A DNA stretch of 64,000 nt. It comes from Setophaga petechia (lineage: Eukaryota > Chordata > Aves > Passeriformes > Parulidae). The first letter of the stretch is position 1, and each line of letters begins with the position of its first letter. The translations under genes were made by a program, and so were the position numbers. Below are positions 27,401 to 36,388 of this stretch, in pieces. The stretch is taken from NCBI GenBank assembly GCA_024362935.1, contig JANCRA010000030.1, positions 9,158,096-9,222,095 on the forward strand, given 5' to 3'. Below the pieces are notes generated by a model that saw only the letters and a program-made list of their open reading frames with translations, searched no databases and had not been told where the DNA came from.

Positions 27401-30400
27401 CAGGTGTGATTTCAAATAATCTGGTAGGTATGGAAGACTAAAAAATGACATAGATACAACATCCACCAATGAGAGTATTGTGAGAGTCAGCTGTGTACCT
27501 CAGCCACAAAGAGAGGCAGCTCCTCTGGCAGGATCCAGGAGCGAGGGTAGAAGTTGTACTCCAGGGGAAACAGATCCCGCATGGTTCTCATGGCCCGGCT
27601 CAGGGTGATCTTCCGAACCGTCTCTGTCATGCCTGGCAAGGGAACAAAGGTACAAAACCCCACACTGCAGCCTCCTCCTCACAGCAAATGAATCATTTCA
27701 GTGTCATTACTCACCTGCTGGCAAGGTCAATAGAGCTGAACATCGTTTGAGATTTTAAATCTGACATAATAATTGTGTCATTGCCCTGCCATAGTTACTA
27801 TTGTATGTGTTTCTGTATAATATTAGAAAAAATTAATTCTCAAAAATACAGCTCAGAATAAAAGATAGCATTAGTCAAATACTTACAAGTGCCTTTGCCA
27901 TAATCTAAAATTATTTTTCTAATTTATCATTCCAGGAATAGGTACAAATGTAACTTAAATGTTATCAACCACTTTGGTTTACTTTGCAGTTATTTAAGTA
28001 TCTGCATCACAAAGAACAGGTTATTTTGTGAACAGCCAAACCAACATTGGCTGAAGTCTTATGTCCATTGGGAACACAGCTAAAAAGCTATTTTTATGGA
28101 AAAGTTTCTGGTAAAACCCTGCATCAAATTAGCACAACATTTTTGGAAATTCAGGTCTAGTTCAGAAGGGCTCTGGTTTGATTCCTGTGCAGCCACTTGT
28201 TCACCAGGTAGAAGCCAAAACACAGACAGGTAACATTCACCTAACATGGGTTTAAACCATCAGAAAACAACACCACCATCCTACACCTGAGTGGGAACTT
28301 CCCTCAGGCAGGAGAAAGTCAGGGTAAATAAAGCCTGGAGTTCAATAGCTGAGGTTCTTATGCTCACAGCACTCTAACAGCAGCCATAAATCTGAAGTAA
28401 AGGGCTTAGATAAGTCAATACCTAAGCTCTTAGCTCTTATTTAGAGAGATCTCAACAGGGATTAAATGAGAAAAAAAGGAGCTTAAAAAAATAGAAGAGT
28501 CATCATAAGATGAGGACTGACATAAACTCTTCAATATTAAAAAATCCATTTAAGGAATTCTGCTTCGAGCTTCTCCCTGAGATAAGCCAGAGTATGAAAC
28601 AAAAAAGATTCTTTCCACTTTGAATCAAAACCAAATCCAAAGATACAGCACTGTTATCAGTGCCTGATAACAGTCAGTAATTGCACACTTCACTTAAATT
28701 ATAGCCTAACACTCTGCTTTTTCCTAACTTTACGTGTATGAAGTGTTCTTCTCCACAAAACCACTTTCTCCCCAAAACAAATTTCAGTTCAGAAACTGTT
28801 CAAGACACCCACTGTGATATTCTCACCCCCTCACCAAACCCAGTAATATCCCAAATATCCTATCAGCCGATTAGGCAGATATTCACATGACAAACCAGTA
28901 AAACACAGAGCTAGGTCCAATAACGCTGTTTTAAAGCATTTGTTTACACCAGAAAGAGAAGTGAAGTACCTGGGAACTTGTTGACCTGCCCTGAGAAGAT
29001 GTTGCTGTCATGGAACGACACCCCGTGCCAGTAGATGTCACACGGAAGGCGGCGGCCAAACGGAAACTGCAGAAGAGAGCAGACAAGTTCTGAGAGTCTG
29101 GGAATGTCTCCTTGTTCCTGTCTGGTTTAACACTCATCTTCAGCACAAACCACTCAAGAACTGTCTTCTGACTCTCAAAAGAAAACTCTGTATATTGGTT
29201 GCAAAACTGAGAATATTTGGATCGACTCAAAGCCTTTAAATGAACAAACCAGAGAGGTTTTTAAAAACCAAACCCAGATGACTGAGGCATGGCTGTAGTG
29301 AGAGCCCCTGAGCTTCTGATCAACCACAGTGAAGTTACAAAGTGGACACTCAAAACAGGATATTTAAGTGCATTATTCATTCATATATATCCAGTTATAA
29401 GCATTAATTTGTACAGCATTAATTCCATTCTGGTACTAATAGCCTGTAATTAAAATAAAAGCTTGCAATTCAATTAATCATTTGTTGAGCATATATATTC
29501 CCACTATCAAGAACTAAGGTGATTATTTCAACAATATTAAACATTCCAGGTTCTCTTTCCATTCAGACAAGATTTCACTGTAAATTATAAAACTGCAGTT
29601 TGTTTTCTATTATCAAAAAGATCACCTTTTTTAAGCAGCCTGAAGAGCTCAGAAGCAGCACTGCCAATTATTGAGAGCAAGTTTCTAATAGTAGTAAAGT
29701 GGTTTATAAAAACCCAATTAGTTTTGTGTAAAGAAGGTGCTCTTCTTTTTCACACTCATTCTCTTTGACACGGCCCCATTTATCAATCCCAAAATCCCCA
29801 TTTTATCTGCAGCTCCATGAAGATGCCATTTAACTACCATATGGAATACAGTCACAGGAATAGCTTCTATTACTAGGCTACATCTTTTTCAAATAAATCT
29901 GCTATATTTAGCATTTTAGGACACATTTGCATTAAATATCTACCACCCTCATCACCCAGTGCCATTTACTTATTGAAAGAACCACAGTATTTTGCAGAAA
30001 CTTCTTGTTCTTTACTTGATATGTAATTTTTCTTATTTTAAAATATTTCTCTATGCAGTGGATCATTTTTCTTTGAGCATGACAGAAAAAAGAATTGCAT
30101 AAACCTTTTGAGTGCATTACTTTATTTGCCACTTTAATTAAAATTTCAGTTTCCTCAGTAAATAGCCTTGAAAAATTAATTTAAAATGCTAATTGAGCAA
30201 TGCATCCTTTCTGTTTCCTTATTTGCAGGGATGAGAAACCCAATTTAACAAGAACCAGTGGATTCTGCACTTATTTCATTATTATTCAGCCTGCAAAATC
30301 TGTTTTTGTACAAGTGAAAATTAATTCTGTTGGGCTCTGAAAGACAATCAGTGGCCTTAACCTCTCTCCACAGGTATATCCAGAATACAGATGCAGCATT

Positions 30401-33400
30401 CAGTCTCAGAGTGCCCTTCCCACTAACACCTGAACAATTTATTTATTTATTAAAAGAAATTGAAATGAAAGGAACAAAATTTGCATTTATATAACACCTT
30501 TCATCTACAGAGGATATCAAAGCTCTCTACAAACACTGCAGAGAAATCATTTCACAACAGCTGAGGAGTGAGCAGCTCTGGACAGGAAGATGGAAGCACT
30601 GCACCCCCTTGTTGGAAATTTGGGACAGCACAGCAAGGGTCCAGGTCCTGAGAAATCAAGATTATCTGGACTTATCCAACAATGGGATCAAACTCACCTC
30701 CTGAATGAGCTGAGCTGGATTCTGTAACCTCTGCACCACACTTTACATAAGAGTGGTGTTTGGAGAGGAGCCAACAAATTTGATTATTTGGTGCCTCTGG
30801 CAGTGCCAGGCAGATATTAATTAATCTTATAATGGGGGGAGAGGCCTTTGCAGCACATTGCCAGCTCCTGCTGTGGGACAGTGGCTGAAAAAGAAAGGCA
30901 GCTGGAGCCATCCTTTTTTAAAATCCTTTAAATCTTTTTTAGTCAGATTTGGGCAACATTTGTCAGAAAAGAATAAACAAGGAGCCATAAAGAGAATAGA
31001 GCTGTTTCCACAGCTTTGACATGATTAATAATCCATCCCAGTCAAATCTGTCTGACAGGTCATTTCTACCTTTGGATTAGAAGCCAATAATTTAAATTGT
31101 CTCACAGGTCCCATCAGTCTGTTCCATCATGTTTAATGACAGGTTAAATGATTCGTTTTCCCCTCAGCTTTTCCCAGCATAAAACCTGAAACTCTCTGGA
31201 ACAGCGAGACAAATGAACGCTCAGCACTGGGATATTTGATGCCTGGGACATCTGCTTCTTCCACGTTCCTGGTAATTGAAAGCTTGCTGAAGAAATAATT
31301 TATTAAGAGATGAATAAACTCGGGATGCAAGCTCAATTTGTGCCCATTATTTCATTTGGCATATCATGTTCATTTACAGGACGTGACACGCTGCATCAGA
31401 TGGTCCAGCCTAGCACAGGGGCTGGCACACACAGGGGAGCTCTGCAAAGCTTCTTGGAAGGTCCACCCACACAGCCCTGTCAAACCTCAGTGCTTCATTT
31501 ACTTTAAAATTCCCATCACTGAAAAAAAAAAAAAAGGGGTTTTTTTTTCTGTATTTTGCTTCTAAGAACAGAATCTCAATGGTCAGTTTGCTGTCTTGCA
31601 CTCCTTGGCCTCTTGCCCACATATCAGTACCACAGAATTATTATCAGTACCACAGAATATGGCACCAATGTTTATTCTTCCCTTTTTGTGTGTCTTATAA
31701 TGACATTTACCATGTGTCAGTTCACTAATGAATAATAAAATAAAAAAACATGGATATGTGGCACTGTAAGAATGTTACACATTATACAGAAAAAGTTATG
31801 GATCAAAAGGTGCCTACTTGAAAAAGCACATTATATTGTCTCCTCCCAAAAAAATGTTCCAGCCAACACACCCAGCAGCAAACAGCAGAAATTAAATAAA
31901 ATCAAGAACAGGGAAATGTAAAAGCAGAGAGGAAAAAGGATTAAAAGTATTATACAAGGGATAACAGTAGAACAGCAGTCCCTGACACATCACTATTTAA
32001 AATACATGCATTTCATTACTACTTCCAGGACTTTTTTTTGCATTATTTTCATGGATCCTGGAAGCAACACCCGTGTTCCCTCTGCTGGTCCTGCTCTAAC
32101 AGTGCAACCAGCTCCAAGGCTCTGGCCATCCCTGACTGAGGTCTGAATAATTATTTTACTGCTATTTCTTCTAAATGTCTGAAAGGGAGAGCTTCCAGAA
32201 TTACATGTAGCTTGAATAAAGAGTTTTCCTTAGATTCATCTTCTCAATTTTGTTAATTTTTCTCTTCAAACCTTGCCCAGATCTTATTTATAAGCTGAAG
32301 ATACACAGCAATACATGACAGTGAGTTGTTTACAGGGAATGAGTTATCAGCCACCCAGATGGTGCAGCCAAGCAGCACAAAATTCCATATTAGGCCTCTT
32401 CTTTATTAAGAGACAAAGTGGCCAGAGGAGGAAGCAACACACTAAATGAAAAATATTGACCCAAGGAAGAGATGGAGGAGAGAGGATATGGAGGGAGACA
32501 GGGAACAAAGAGAGATGAAGTAAAGGCAGCAGCAATTGCTGTTGGGAGATGCAAAGCAGGAAGGAAAAAGCTGATTAATGCAGCACAGAGATTCATGAGA
32601 GGAACAGGAGCTTGTGAAACAAGTCAATTAGTAGGAAAGGCTATCAAGTGCAAGACAAATGCAAAACAGTGAAGTCTCAGGAAACTATAAAGACAAAATT
32701 ACCACTAAGTGTGGCTCATTCCCAGCACAATCTGCAAGGCTAACTGATATTAGTGATCCAGAAACCCTCTCTGGAATGGCTCCCCGCCCTCAGAACATAA
32801 AACTTAACCCGAAAAACAAAGAAATTAAGTATGACGTGCCCCTGCTCTGCATGTCACTGCATAAAACATGGAGCAGGGCCGCTGACAGACACCCCACAGG
32901 TGCACTGAGGGCTGAGAGAGGTAAATGTAGCAGGTTTGAATTTCAGGGCTCTGGTATGTCGTTACTATTTTGCTGTACAAGCAGGAGTTGAGAACTGGGG
33001 CGCTGGTGCAAAGCGGTTTTGAAATCCTGCCACTGGATTTAAATAACAAAAATACTGAAATAGAATTTTATGAAGTCAGAGAAGGAGAAAGCACTACTCC
33101 TCCTGACACGGAGCATACGTATCCTTGTGGGATTAGGTATGCAGGACATTAGGAATAAACATGGAAAACATTTACTGCCACTCAGTCCTCCAGAAAACAA
33201 ATTCGCAGTATTTAACTCTGAGGTTAGGAACAGCACAGAATATACTGTCTACCCCAAGTCTGTACAAATTTTGCTTAATAGGCATCAGGTGCACAAAAAT
33301 ATCATCGTGTAAGTGGGACTCCCACAGACAGCTTTGTAAAGTGGCATAGCTGCAGGTCAGAGATCACACAGCTCTGCCCGAGCTCTGCACGTGAGAAACA

Positions 33401-35046
33401 GCTCATCCTCAGGTTTTATTCTTCCTTTTCCCTCCAACCTCCCTCTTACAAATGGACTACAAAAACCCTTTTTCTCACACAAGTTCCTCACAAAGCTCCT
33501 AGAAGCCATCTCAACTTCTATAAAGCCATTTATAAAGCTGTTAGGAAAAGAAAATCTTTACAGCTGGAGAACAATCTACCATCTATAGTAAGATATATCT
33601 AAGAAATCTCTCCAGGATTTAAATAAGGAGTTGCAAAGCATCAGTTCTGTGCCAGCTCCTCTACTGTCCTGATCCCAGTTCAGCACATACTGGCAGTCAC
33701 AGAAATCCTCACAAAGCAATGAGAAAACATATGACTCGAGCAGCAGGATTAAAAAACAGCTATAGCTGCTCTACATACAGCAAATTAGCAGGCTAAAGCC
33801 CGTTATGTGTGTGTTATCAGCATTCATACATCGTGCTGTCCGACACGCCTTGTTCACAGAGCTCCCTGCGCTGCCCCGAGCCCTGAGGGAGGCGGGAGGG
33901 AACAAACGCAAATCCACACAGCGCGTCAAAGGCTCCCCCGGGAGAGCGGGGCTCTTTCTTGCCCTTTCCCCGATCAGTTTAACCTCGGAATGCAATACCC
34001 GATTACCCCTGTTCTGGCTTGCATAACCGGCCGTGCCAGTGGTGATCATGAATCAATTCAACTCCGGACGGGGCATCAGGATAGAAATAGCCCGAGGGTC
34101 GGGGGGCACAGCCAGGAGACCCCCGGCTGCAGCGGCCCTCAGGAGGCACAGAGGAGGAGGAGGAGAATGGAGGAAGGCTTTCCCGGGGGCAGACCCGAGA
34201 CAAGGGAGGGCAGTGTGGGCAGGACCGGCGCTAGGCCGGAGCAGGGCAGGGATGGGGACACGGGCCCGCGGGGTCCCGCTGCCGAGCGCTCACCTCCTTC
34301 CAGCGGAGCTGCCGCAGGCTGATTTTCAGCGCCTCCAGGGAGGTCTTGGCCTTGGAGCTGTCCACCGTGACCCCGGGCCGCCGGGCGCTCTCGGCCCCGC
34401 TGCGGCGGCCCGGGGCCCGCCGGGCCCTGCCCCGCGCCGCCCGCCCGGCCGAGCCCGGCGCTCCGGCCCCGCGCCGGCCCCGCTCCTGCTCCCGCTCCCG
34501 TTCCCGGCCGGGCAGCGCCCCTTCCCCCAAGAGCGCCGCGACGGGCGGGCCGCCCTGCGGGGCCTCAGCGGGCAGGGCCGGGGACCCCGGGGGCTCCTCC
34601 GCCTCGCGGGCCGGCTCCATCTCCGCCGGTTCCAGCCCGGCCGGCTCCATTTCCACTATCCCCAACCCGGCCGGTTCCAGCCCGGCCAGCTCTATTCCCT
34701 CCGTCCCCTTCCCCGCCGGTTCTATCCCCTCTGTCCCCGTCCCCGCCGTCCGCAGCCCGGCCGGTTCCAGCCCGGCCGGCTCCACTGCCTCTGTCCCCAT
34801 CCCCGCCTGTTCTATCCCCTCCGTCCCCCTCCCCGCCTGTTCTATCTCCTCCGTCCCCATCCCCTCCGGTTCTATCCCCTCTGTCCCCGTCAGTTCTGTC
34901 CCCTCTGTCCGTGTCCCCAGCCCGGCCGGCTCCATTGTCTCTGTCCCCATCTCCTCCGGTTGTATCCCCCCTGTCCCCGTCCCCGCCGGTTGTGTCCCCT
35001 CTGTCCCTGTCCCCAGCCCGGCCGGCTCCATCCCCGCCGGTTCCAT
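3162..35046 (-). CDS. TTLL11: TTLL11, tubulin polyglutamylase (complete, 9 coding exons)
   Basis: The product belongs to the tubulin tyrosine ligase-like family, which adds glutamate side chains to tubulin tails using ATP; TTLL11 is known as an elongating polyglutamylase acting on microtubules. Exons, in coding order, are 35046-34294, 29066-28970, 27632-27499, 22476-21901, 21347-21252, 20733-20615, 7877-7650, 5473-5367 and 3463-3162. Together they are 2412 nt, giving 803 residues and a TAA stop, close to the roughly 800 residues I remember for human TTLL11. The ATP-grasp core shows FIVKPDGGCQGDG (K346), KFDIRLYV (R396), HLTNYSLN (438-445), GFDILL (D525) and LEVNANPS (E538, N540), so the catalytic residues are intact. 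The N-terminal 165 residues or so are low-complexity repeats. A basic stretch near 584-589 fits the cationic microtubule-binding region of autonomous glutamylases. The start at 35046 is the first in-frame ATG; the frame is open further upstream without another ATG. Identification rests on memory of the human protein and is very secure for residues 228-745. Confidence 0.95.
3464..5366 (-). other. TTLL11 intron 8
   Basis: A 1.9 kb intron bounded by GT-AG signals. A short near-duplicate lies around 3813-3838 (AAAGTGGTACAG twice). Nothing else with clear function is seen. Confidence 0.8.
5367..5473 (-). CDS. TTLL11: TTLL11 coding exon 8
   Basis: This 107-nt exon encodes residues 669-703, flanked by split codons. 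It reads NCKLSNSNFSMAAVDILYID, then ITRRWNSMG. The acceptor is ttaacag and the donor TCAG|gtaacc. MAAVDILYIDITRRWNSM is a highly conserved C-terminal block of TTLL11. Confidence 0.94.
6148..6223. repeat. A-rich simple repeat with CA stretch
   Basis: Runs of A broken by single C residues, then a short CACACA stretch, 19 A residues, and a C run. It resembles a decayed poly(A) tail or simple repeat. No retroposon body was recognised beside it. Confidence 0.7.
7442..7620. repeat. 30-bp minisatellite, six copies
   Basis: The unit begins GGCATCCCACAGCCTGCGAG and repeats exactly every 30 bp, at 7442, 7472, 7502, 7532, 7562 and 7592. Only a few substitutions occur, mainly in copy 2, and the last copy is truncated. 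Since 30 is a multiple of 3, several frames stay open across it, which explains the overlapping open frames on both strands. It begins 30 bp inside TTLL11 intron 7, downstream of the exon 7 donor. Confidence 0.95.
7650..7877 (-). CDS. TTLL11: TTLL11 coding exon 7
   Basis: This 228-nt GC-rich exon spans residues 592-668 with split codons at both ends. It begins with a variable Pro/Glu/Ala-rich stretch. It continues with the conserved SLCLKQVFPKYARHF and KGTTKLGPTGFRTFIR. The acceptor is gtgctgcag. The donor AAG|gtcggt has an unfavourable C at +3. A 30-bp minisatellite starts 30 bp into the following intron, and the frame stays open through it, so intron retention would add 10-residue repeats. 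Confidence 0.92.
7905..8100. repeat. imperfect tandem repeat around GGGAGGGAGCTCAGAGC
   Basis: The block CTGGGAGGGAGCTCAGAGC recurs at about 7907, 7954 and 8038, interspersed with variants of CTGCCATGGGCACA and CTGCCACAGGGACACCTCAG. It lies in intron 6 just upstream of TTLL11 exon 7 and is open in two plus-strand frames. No coding function is suggested. Confidence 0.75.
13247..13281 (+). mobile_element. CR1 LINE 3'-end fragment
   Basis: The stretch GAGTGGAATGAGATGATCTC followed by TAAGGGCCCTTCCAG matches the familiar CR1 3' end pattern (GGA..GATGATC.TTAAGGTCCCTTCCAACC). Only about 35 bp is recognisable and the terminal 8-bp repeats are not evident. Family recognition is from memory. Confidence 0.55.
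18866..19446. repeat. 27-bp minisatellite, about 21 copies
   Basis: The core unit CCAAGGTGCTCACACCAATA plus TCCACAT is 27 bp. Variants include TTGATCT or CATCCATCT spacers, a 31-bp form with a TCCA insertion from about 19230 on, and CCAAGGCACACACACC copies at about 19330 and 19411. Because 27 is a multiple of 3, long open frames occur on both strands, including one of 252 codons. They are by-products of the array. It sits in TTLL11 intron 6, 1.2 kb from exon 6. Confidence 0.95.
20615..20733 (-). CDS. TTLL11: TTLL11 coding exon 6
   Basis: This 119-nt exon encodes residues 553-591 and the first two bases of Gln592. It reads LSPGVFENVPSPVDEKVKVA, then VIRDTLRLMDPQKKKRKDA. The acceptor gtaaag has a weak pyrimidine tract; the donor is gtaagt. 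The KKKRK cluster is in the region expected to contribute to the cationic microtubule-binding surface (inference from the family). Confidence 0.94.
20734..21900 (-). other. TTLL11 introns 5 and 4 (exon 5 between them)
   Basis: Two short introns of 518 and 553 bp bound exon 5. They are AT-rich and nothing beyond splice signals was recognised. The minus-strand open frames at 21334-21863 do not extend the coding exons. Confidence 0.8.
21252..21347 (-). CDS. TTLL11: TTLL11 coding exon 5 (metal-binding motif)
   Basis: This 96-nt exon, phase 0 to 0, encodes residues 521-552. It carries GFDILLM with D525 and LLEVNANPS with E538 and N540, the acidic/amide set that coordinates magnesium in TTL-family ligases. 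The acceptor is tgcacag and the donor GAG|gtaaga. Confidence 0.96.
21901..22476 (-). CDS. TTLL11: TTLL11 coding exon 4 (ATP-grasp core)
   Basis: This 576-nt exon, phase 0 to 0, encodes residues 329-520, the main catalytic block. Visible motifs are FIVKPDGGCQGDG with K346, VQEYICKPLL with K384, KFDIRLYVLL with R396, and HLTNYSLNIHSGNF from 438. It ends GPTCFQ before donor gtaagt. The acceptor is ccttgtag. There is no frameshift or in-frame stop, so the enzyme looks functional. Confidence 0.97.
24230..24289. repeat. short tandem repeat, three 20-21 bp copies
   Basis: CCAAAGGAGGTGATGCTTCC occurs three times in a row with one or two changes per copy. Confidence 0.85.
26377..26540. repeat. 15-18 bp minisatellite, about ten copies
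   Basis: The core GTGTCACCTGCAGC recurs about ten times with spacing of 15, 17 or 18 bp and variable two- to four-base spacers. Several copies carry the CTGCAG palindrome. The plus-strand open frames at 26291-26776 are caused by this array. Confidence 0.9.
27499..27632 (-). CDS. TTLL11: TTLL11 coding exon 3
   Basis: This 134-nt exon has acceptor cttgccag and donor GCTGAG|gtacac. It reads MTETVRKITLSRAMRTMRDL, then LFPLEYNFYPRSW, and ends with LFVAE, covering residues up to 328. It starts two bases into a Gly codon and ends in phase 0. It forms the segment just before the ATP-grasp lysine motif. Confidence 0.94.
28970..29066 (-). CDS. TTLL11: TTLL11 coding exon 2
   Basis: This 97-nt exon has acceptor ttctgcag and donor CCCAG|gtactt. 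It encodes FPFGRRLPCDIYWHGVSFHD and continues to NKFPG. It begins in phase 0 and ends one base into the Gly codon completed by exon 3. The sequence matches the remembered TTLL11 core nearly residue for residue. The open frame running past its donor is intronic read-through. Confidence 0.93.
30478..30700. mobile_element. possible ancient LINE/SINE remnant
   Basis: The segment TTTATATAACACCTTTCATC then GGATATCAAAGCTCTCTACA, followed some 100 bp later by ACAGCACAGCAAGG, resembles an old amniote repeat with TTTATATAGCRCCTTTCATC, CTCAAAGC.CTTTACAAA and CACACAGCAAG blocks. I cannot assign it to a family with certainty. Divergence is high. Confidence 0.35.
34294..35046 (-). CDS. TTLL11: TTLL11 coding exon 1 (residues 1-251)
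   Basis: The exon is phase 0 at its end and is followed by the donor GAG|gtgagc. The ATG at 35046 has G at -3 and G at +4, a good start context. The first 165 residues or so are imperfect repeats built from EPAG, GTGTEG and GIE/GIQ blocks. An Arg/Ala/Gly-rich linker follows. The last 24 or so residues (VTVDSSKAKTSLEALKISLR onward, ending RWKE) are the conserved entry to the TTL domain and fix the frame. Other upstream ATGs at 35074, 35144 and 35212 lie in other frames. The repeat part is the least certain section of the protein. Confidence 0.85.
34611..35046 (-). repeat. coding minisatellite in TTLL11 exon 1
   Basis: On the plus strand, blocks such as CCGGCCGGCTCCA, CCGGTTCCAGC and TCTATCCCCTCTGTCCCCGT recur many times with 15-36 bp spacing. 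On the coding strand they give degenerate EPAG / GTGTEGIEPAG blocks. Indels among copies are multiples of three, so the TTLL11 frame stays open. Other frames are also open throughout, producing long overlapping and antisense open frames that I do not regard as genes. Confidence 0.9.
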
Positions 35047-35140
35047 CCCGCCCCCGCTCCCCGCCCGTTCCCATGGCAGCGGCGCGGCCGGTGACCCGCT
35101 GGCCCCGCCCCGCCGCCGTGAGGCGCTGACGCCGCCCCCG

Positions 35141-35222
35141 CCATTTTGGGACCGGGCACAGGCCCCGCCCCGCGCAGCCCGAAATGGCCTCCGGGGCGGG
35201 CGGCGCCGCCATGTTGGAAGCG
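35141..35222 (-). promoter_or_regulatory. TTLL11 core promoter with two YY1-like motifs
   Basis: On the minus strand, CCAACATGGCGGC (35205-35217) matches the YY1 consensus AANATGGCGGC, and CCCAAAATGGCGGG (35136-35149) is a close second. YY1 motifs in this orientation usually sit just downstream of the start site of TATA-less housekeeping genes. This would place the TTLL11 start near 35150-35230, about 100-180 bp upstream of the ATG at 35046. The placement is inference. Confidence 0.55.
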
Positions 35223-35574
35223 GGCGAGGCGCCGCCTTAGGCCGGGCTGTGGGGCGGGCGCGGTGCCCGCCGTGCCCTCCGCCACCGATCCGCCCGGGCG
35301 GCTCCAACGCTCGCTCCGCTCCTTACCGTGCGCCCGAAAGCTTCTCATGTGAGACGGGGCTCGGGCCGCCGTTACAAAGCGCTGCCTCTCACAAAGGGTG
35401 TTCCCATGGACCCTTCAGCTTCAGCTGCATCAGTGCTGGGAGAGCCCATCCGCGGAGTTTGAACTCTTAGGCACAGCAGGAAAATACGAAAACGCCTTTT
35501 ACACTGTCAGTAATGGAATTAATAACCTTAACAGCAGCTCCGTGATCAACCTGAGCGAGCTGGAAGGTTCCCTG

Positions 35575-35632
35575 CCTAGGGCAGGGGTTGGAGCTATATT
35601 AACTTTAACGTGCCTTCCCACCCAAAGCACTC
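35575..35632 (+). mobile_element. probable CR1 3'-end fragment
   Basis: CCTAGGGCAGGGGTTGGAGC followed by TAACTTTAACGTGCCTTCCC and ACCCAAAGCACTC resembles the CR1 3' segment GGCAGGGGGGTTGGA..AGATGATCTTTAAGGTCCCTTCCAACCCAAACC, with about a quarter of positions changed. Confidence 0.5.
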
Positions 35633-36319
35633 CAGAACTGACTCTGTGGTACATGAATCCCTCACGGCACGGTTGTGAGGCGGTGAAATGCAGAACGTGT
35701 CCGTGAGGCGGCTGCAGGAGCACAGCCCGGGTTTATGAACGCGGGGCTGCGGGCAGGCGGTGGCGCTGCGCCCTGGGAAATCCGGCCCGGAGCCGGGACT
35801 GGGGGAAAAACGGGAATAATCGGGGTTCTGTGTCAGGGAGCGATCACCAGAGCCGTGATCTGGAACAGGACTGAAACAGGATCTCAGCAGAGATTATTTA
35901 AACGACAGCAAAATTTAAATAAATGCAGAAAAAGTTGGCACGGCCAGTTAGCTGTGAGATAAAATAACAAGGTCGTGTCAAGATGCTTATTTTTTCAGTG
36001 CCTCACCAGTCTTCCATCATTTACCCTTGCAGGCAACGATAAACAAATTAATTAATTAAATAGAGTGGTGTCTTGCAACGTGAAGGGACCAGGAAGGCTG
36101 AGGTCAGGTAGTTCACTCTTGGATGCTGTCATATTGCTATTAAAAGATGTACATTCTTTTTTTAAAGCTGTGGCAGTGTTTAATTAAAAACTTGGGAGCG
36201 TTTCCATGTTCAGCAGGAGCTCAGGGGGGCTGGTAATGTTGGCAGGATGAGCTGTCTGGGTGGTGTCTATTCCATGTCCATCACTGAAGGCACATCCTTG
36301 GTTTCACCACCACCACCAG

Positions 36320-36388
36320 ATCACAGAAAGGTTTGGGCTGGGAGGGACCTTAAACATGATCTCATTCCAAACCTCTTCCACGGGCAGG
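36320..36388 (-). mobile_element. CR1 LINE 3'-end fragment
   Basis: ATCACAGAAAGGTTTGGGCT, then GGGAGGGACCTTAAACATGA and TCTCATTCCAAACCTCTTCC, is a clear reverse-orientation CR1 3' end (CAGAATGGTTTGGGTTGGAAGGGACCTTAAAGATCAT pattern). It lacks the body of the element and is presumably an old truncated insertion. Confidence 0.8.

Larger units (their letters stand above)
22477..27498 (-). other. TTLL11 intron 3 (5.0 kb)
   Basis: Contains three copies of a roughly 21-bp unit (CCAAAGGAGGTGATGCTTCC) at 24230-24289 and the GTGTCACC minisatellite at 26377-26540. Beside the latter is a two-copy duplication of CATCCCAGCCCCACTGCACC at 26578-26645. No exon or RNA gene is recognised. Confidence 0.75.
27633..34293 (-). 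other. TTLL11 introns 2 and 1
   Basis: Intron 2 is 1.3 kb and intron 1 is 5.2 kb, separated by exon 2. Both are AT-rich except for the last 200 bp near exon 1, which enter the CpG island. A possible ancient dispersed repeat lies at about 30478-30700. A 21-bp duplication (TATCAGTACCACAGAAT) lies at 31622-31660. No further exon is recognised. Confidence 0.75.
34090..35360. promoter_or_regulatory. TTLL11 CpG island
   Basis: GC content and CpG density rise sharply from about 34090, peak across exon 1 and the presumed transcription start, and fall off after about 35360. It covers the first exon, its donor and the upstream promoter. The flanking intron and intergenic DNA is AT-rich by contrast. 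Confidence 0.85.

Noticed and set aside
35047..35307. N-terminal extension of TTLL11 to 35307
   Set aside because: The frame is open but the codon at 35307 is TTG, not ATG, and the stretch overlaps the YY1-marked promoter; the first in-frame ATG is at 35046.
34033..35470. Long plus-strand open frames (353 and 374 codons) antisense to TTLL11 exon 1
   Set aside because: They are mirror frames of the coding repeat and CpG island, made of Ser/Pro/Arg repeats, with no domain and no conserved end.
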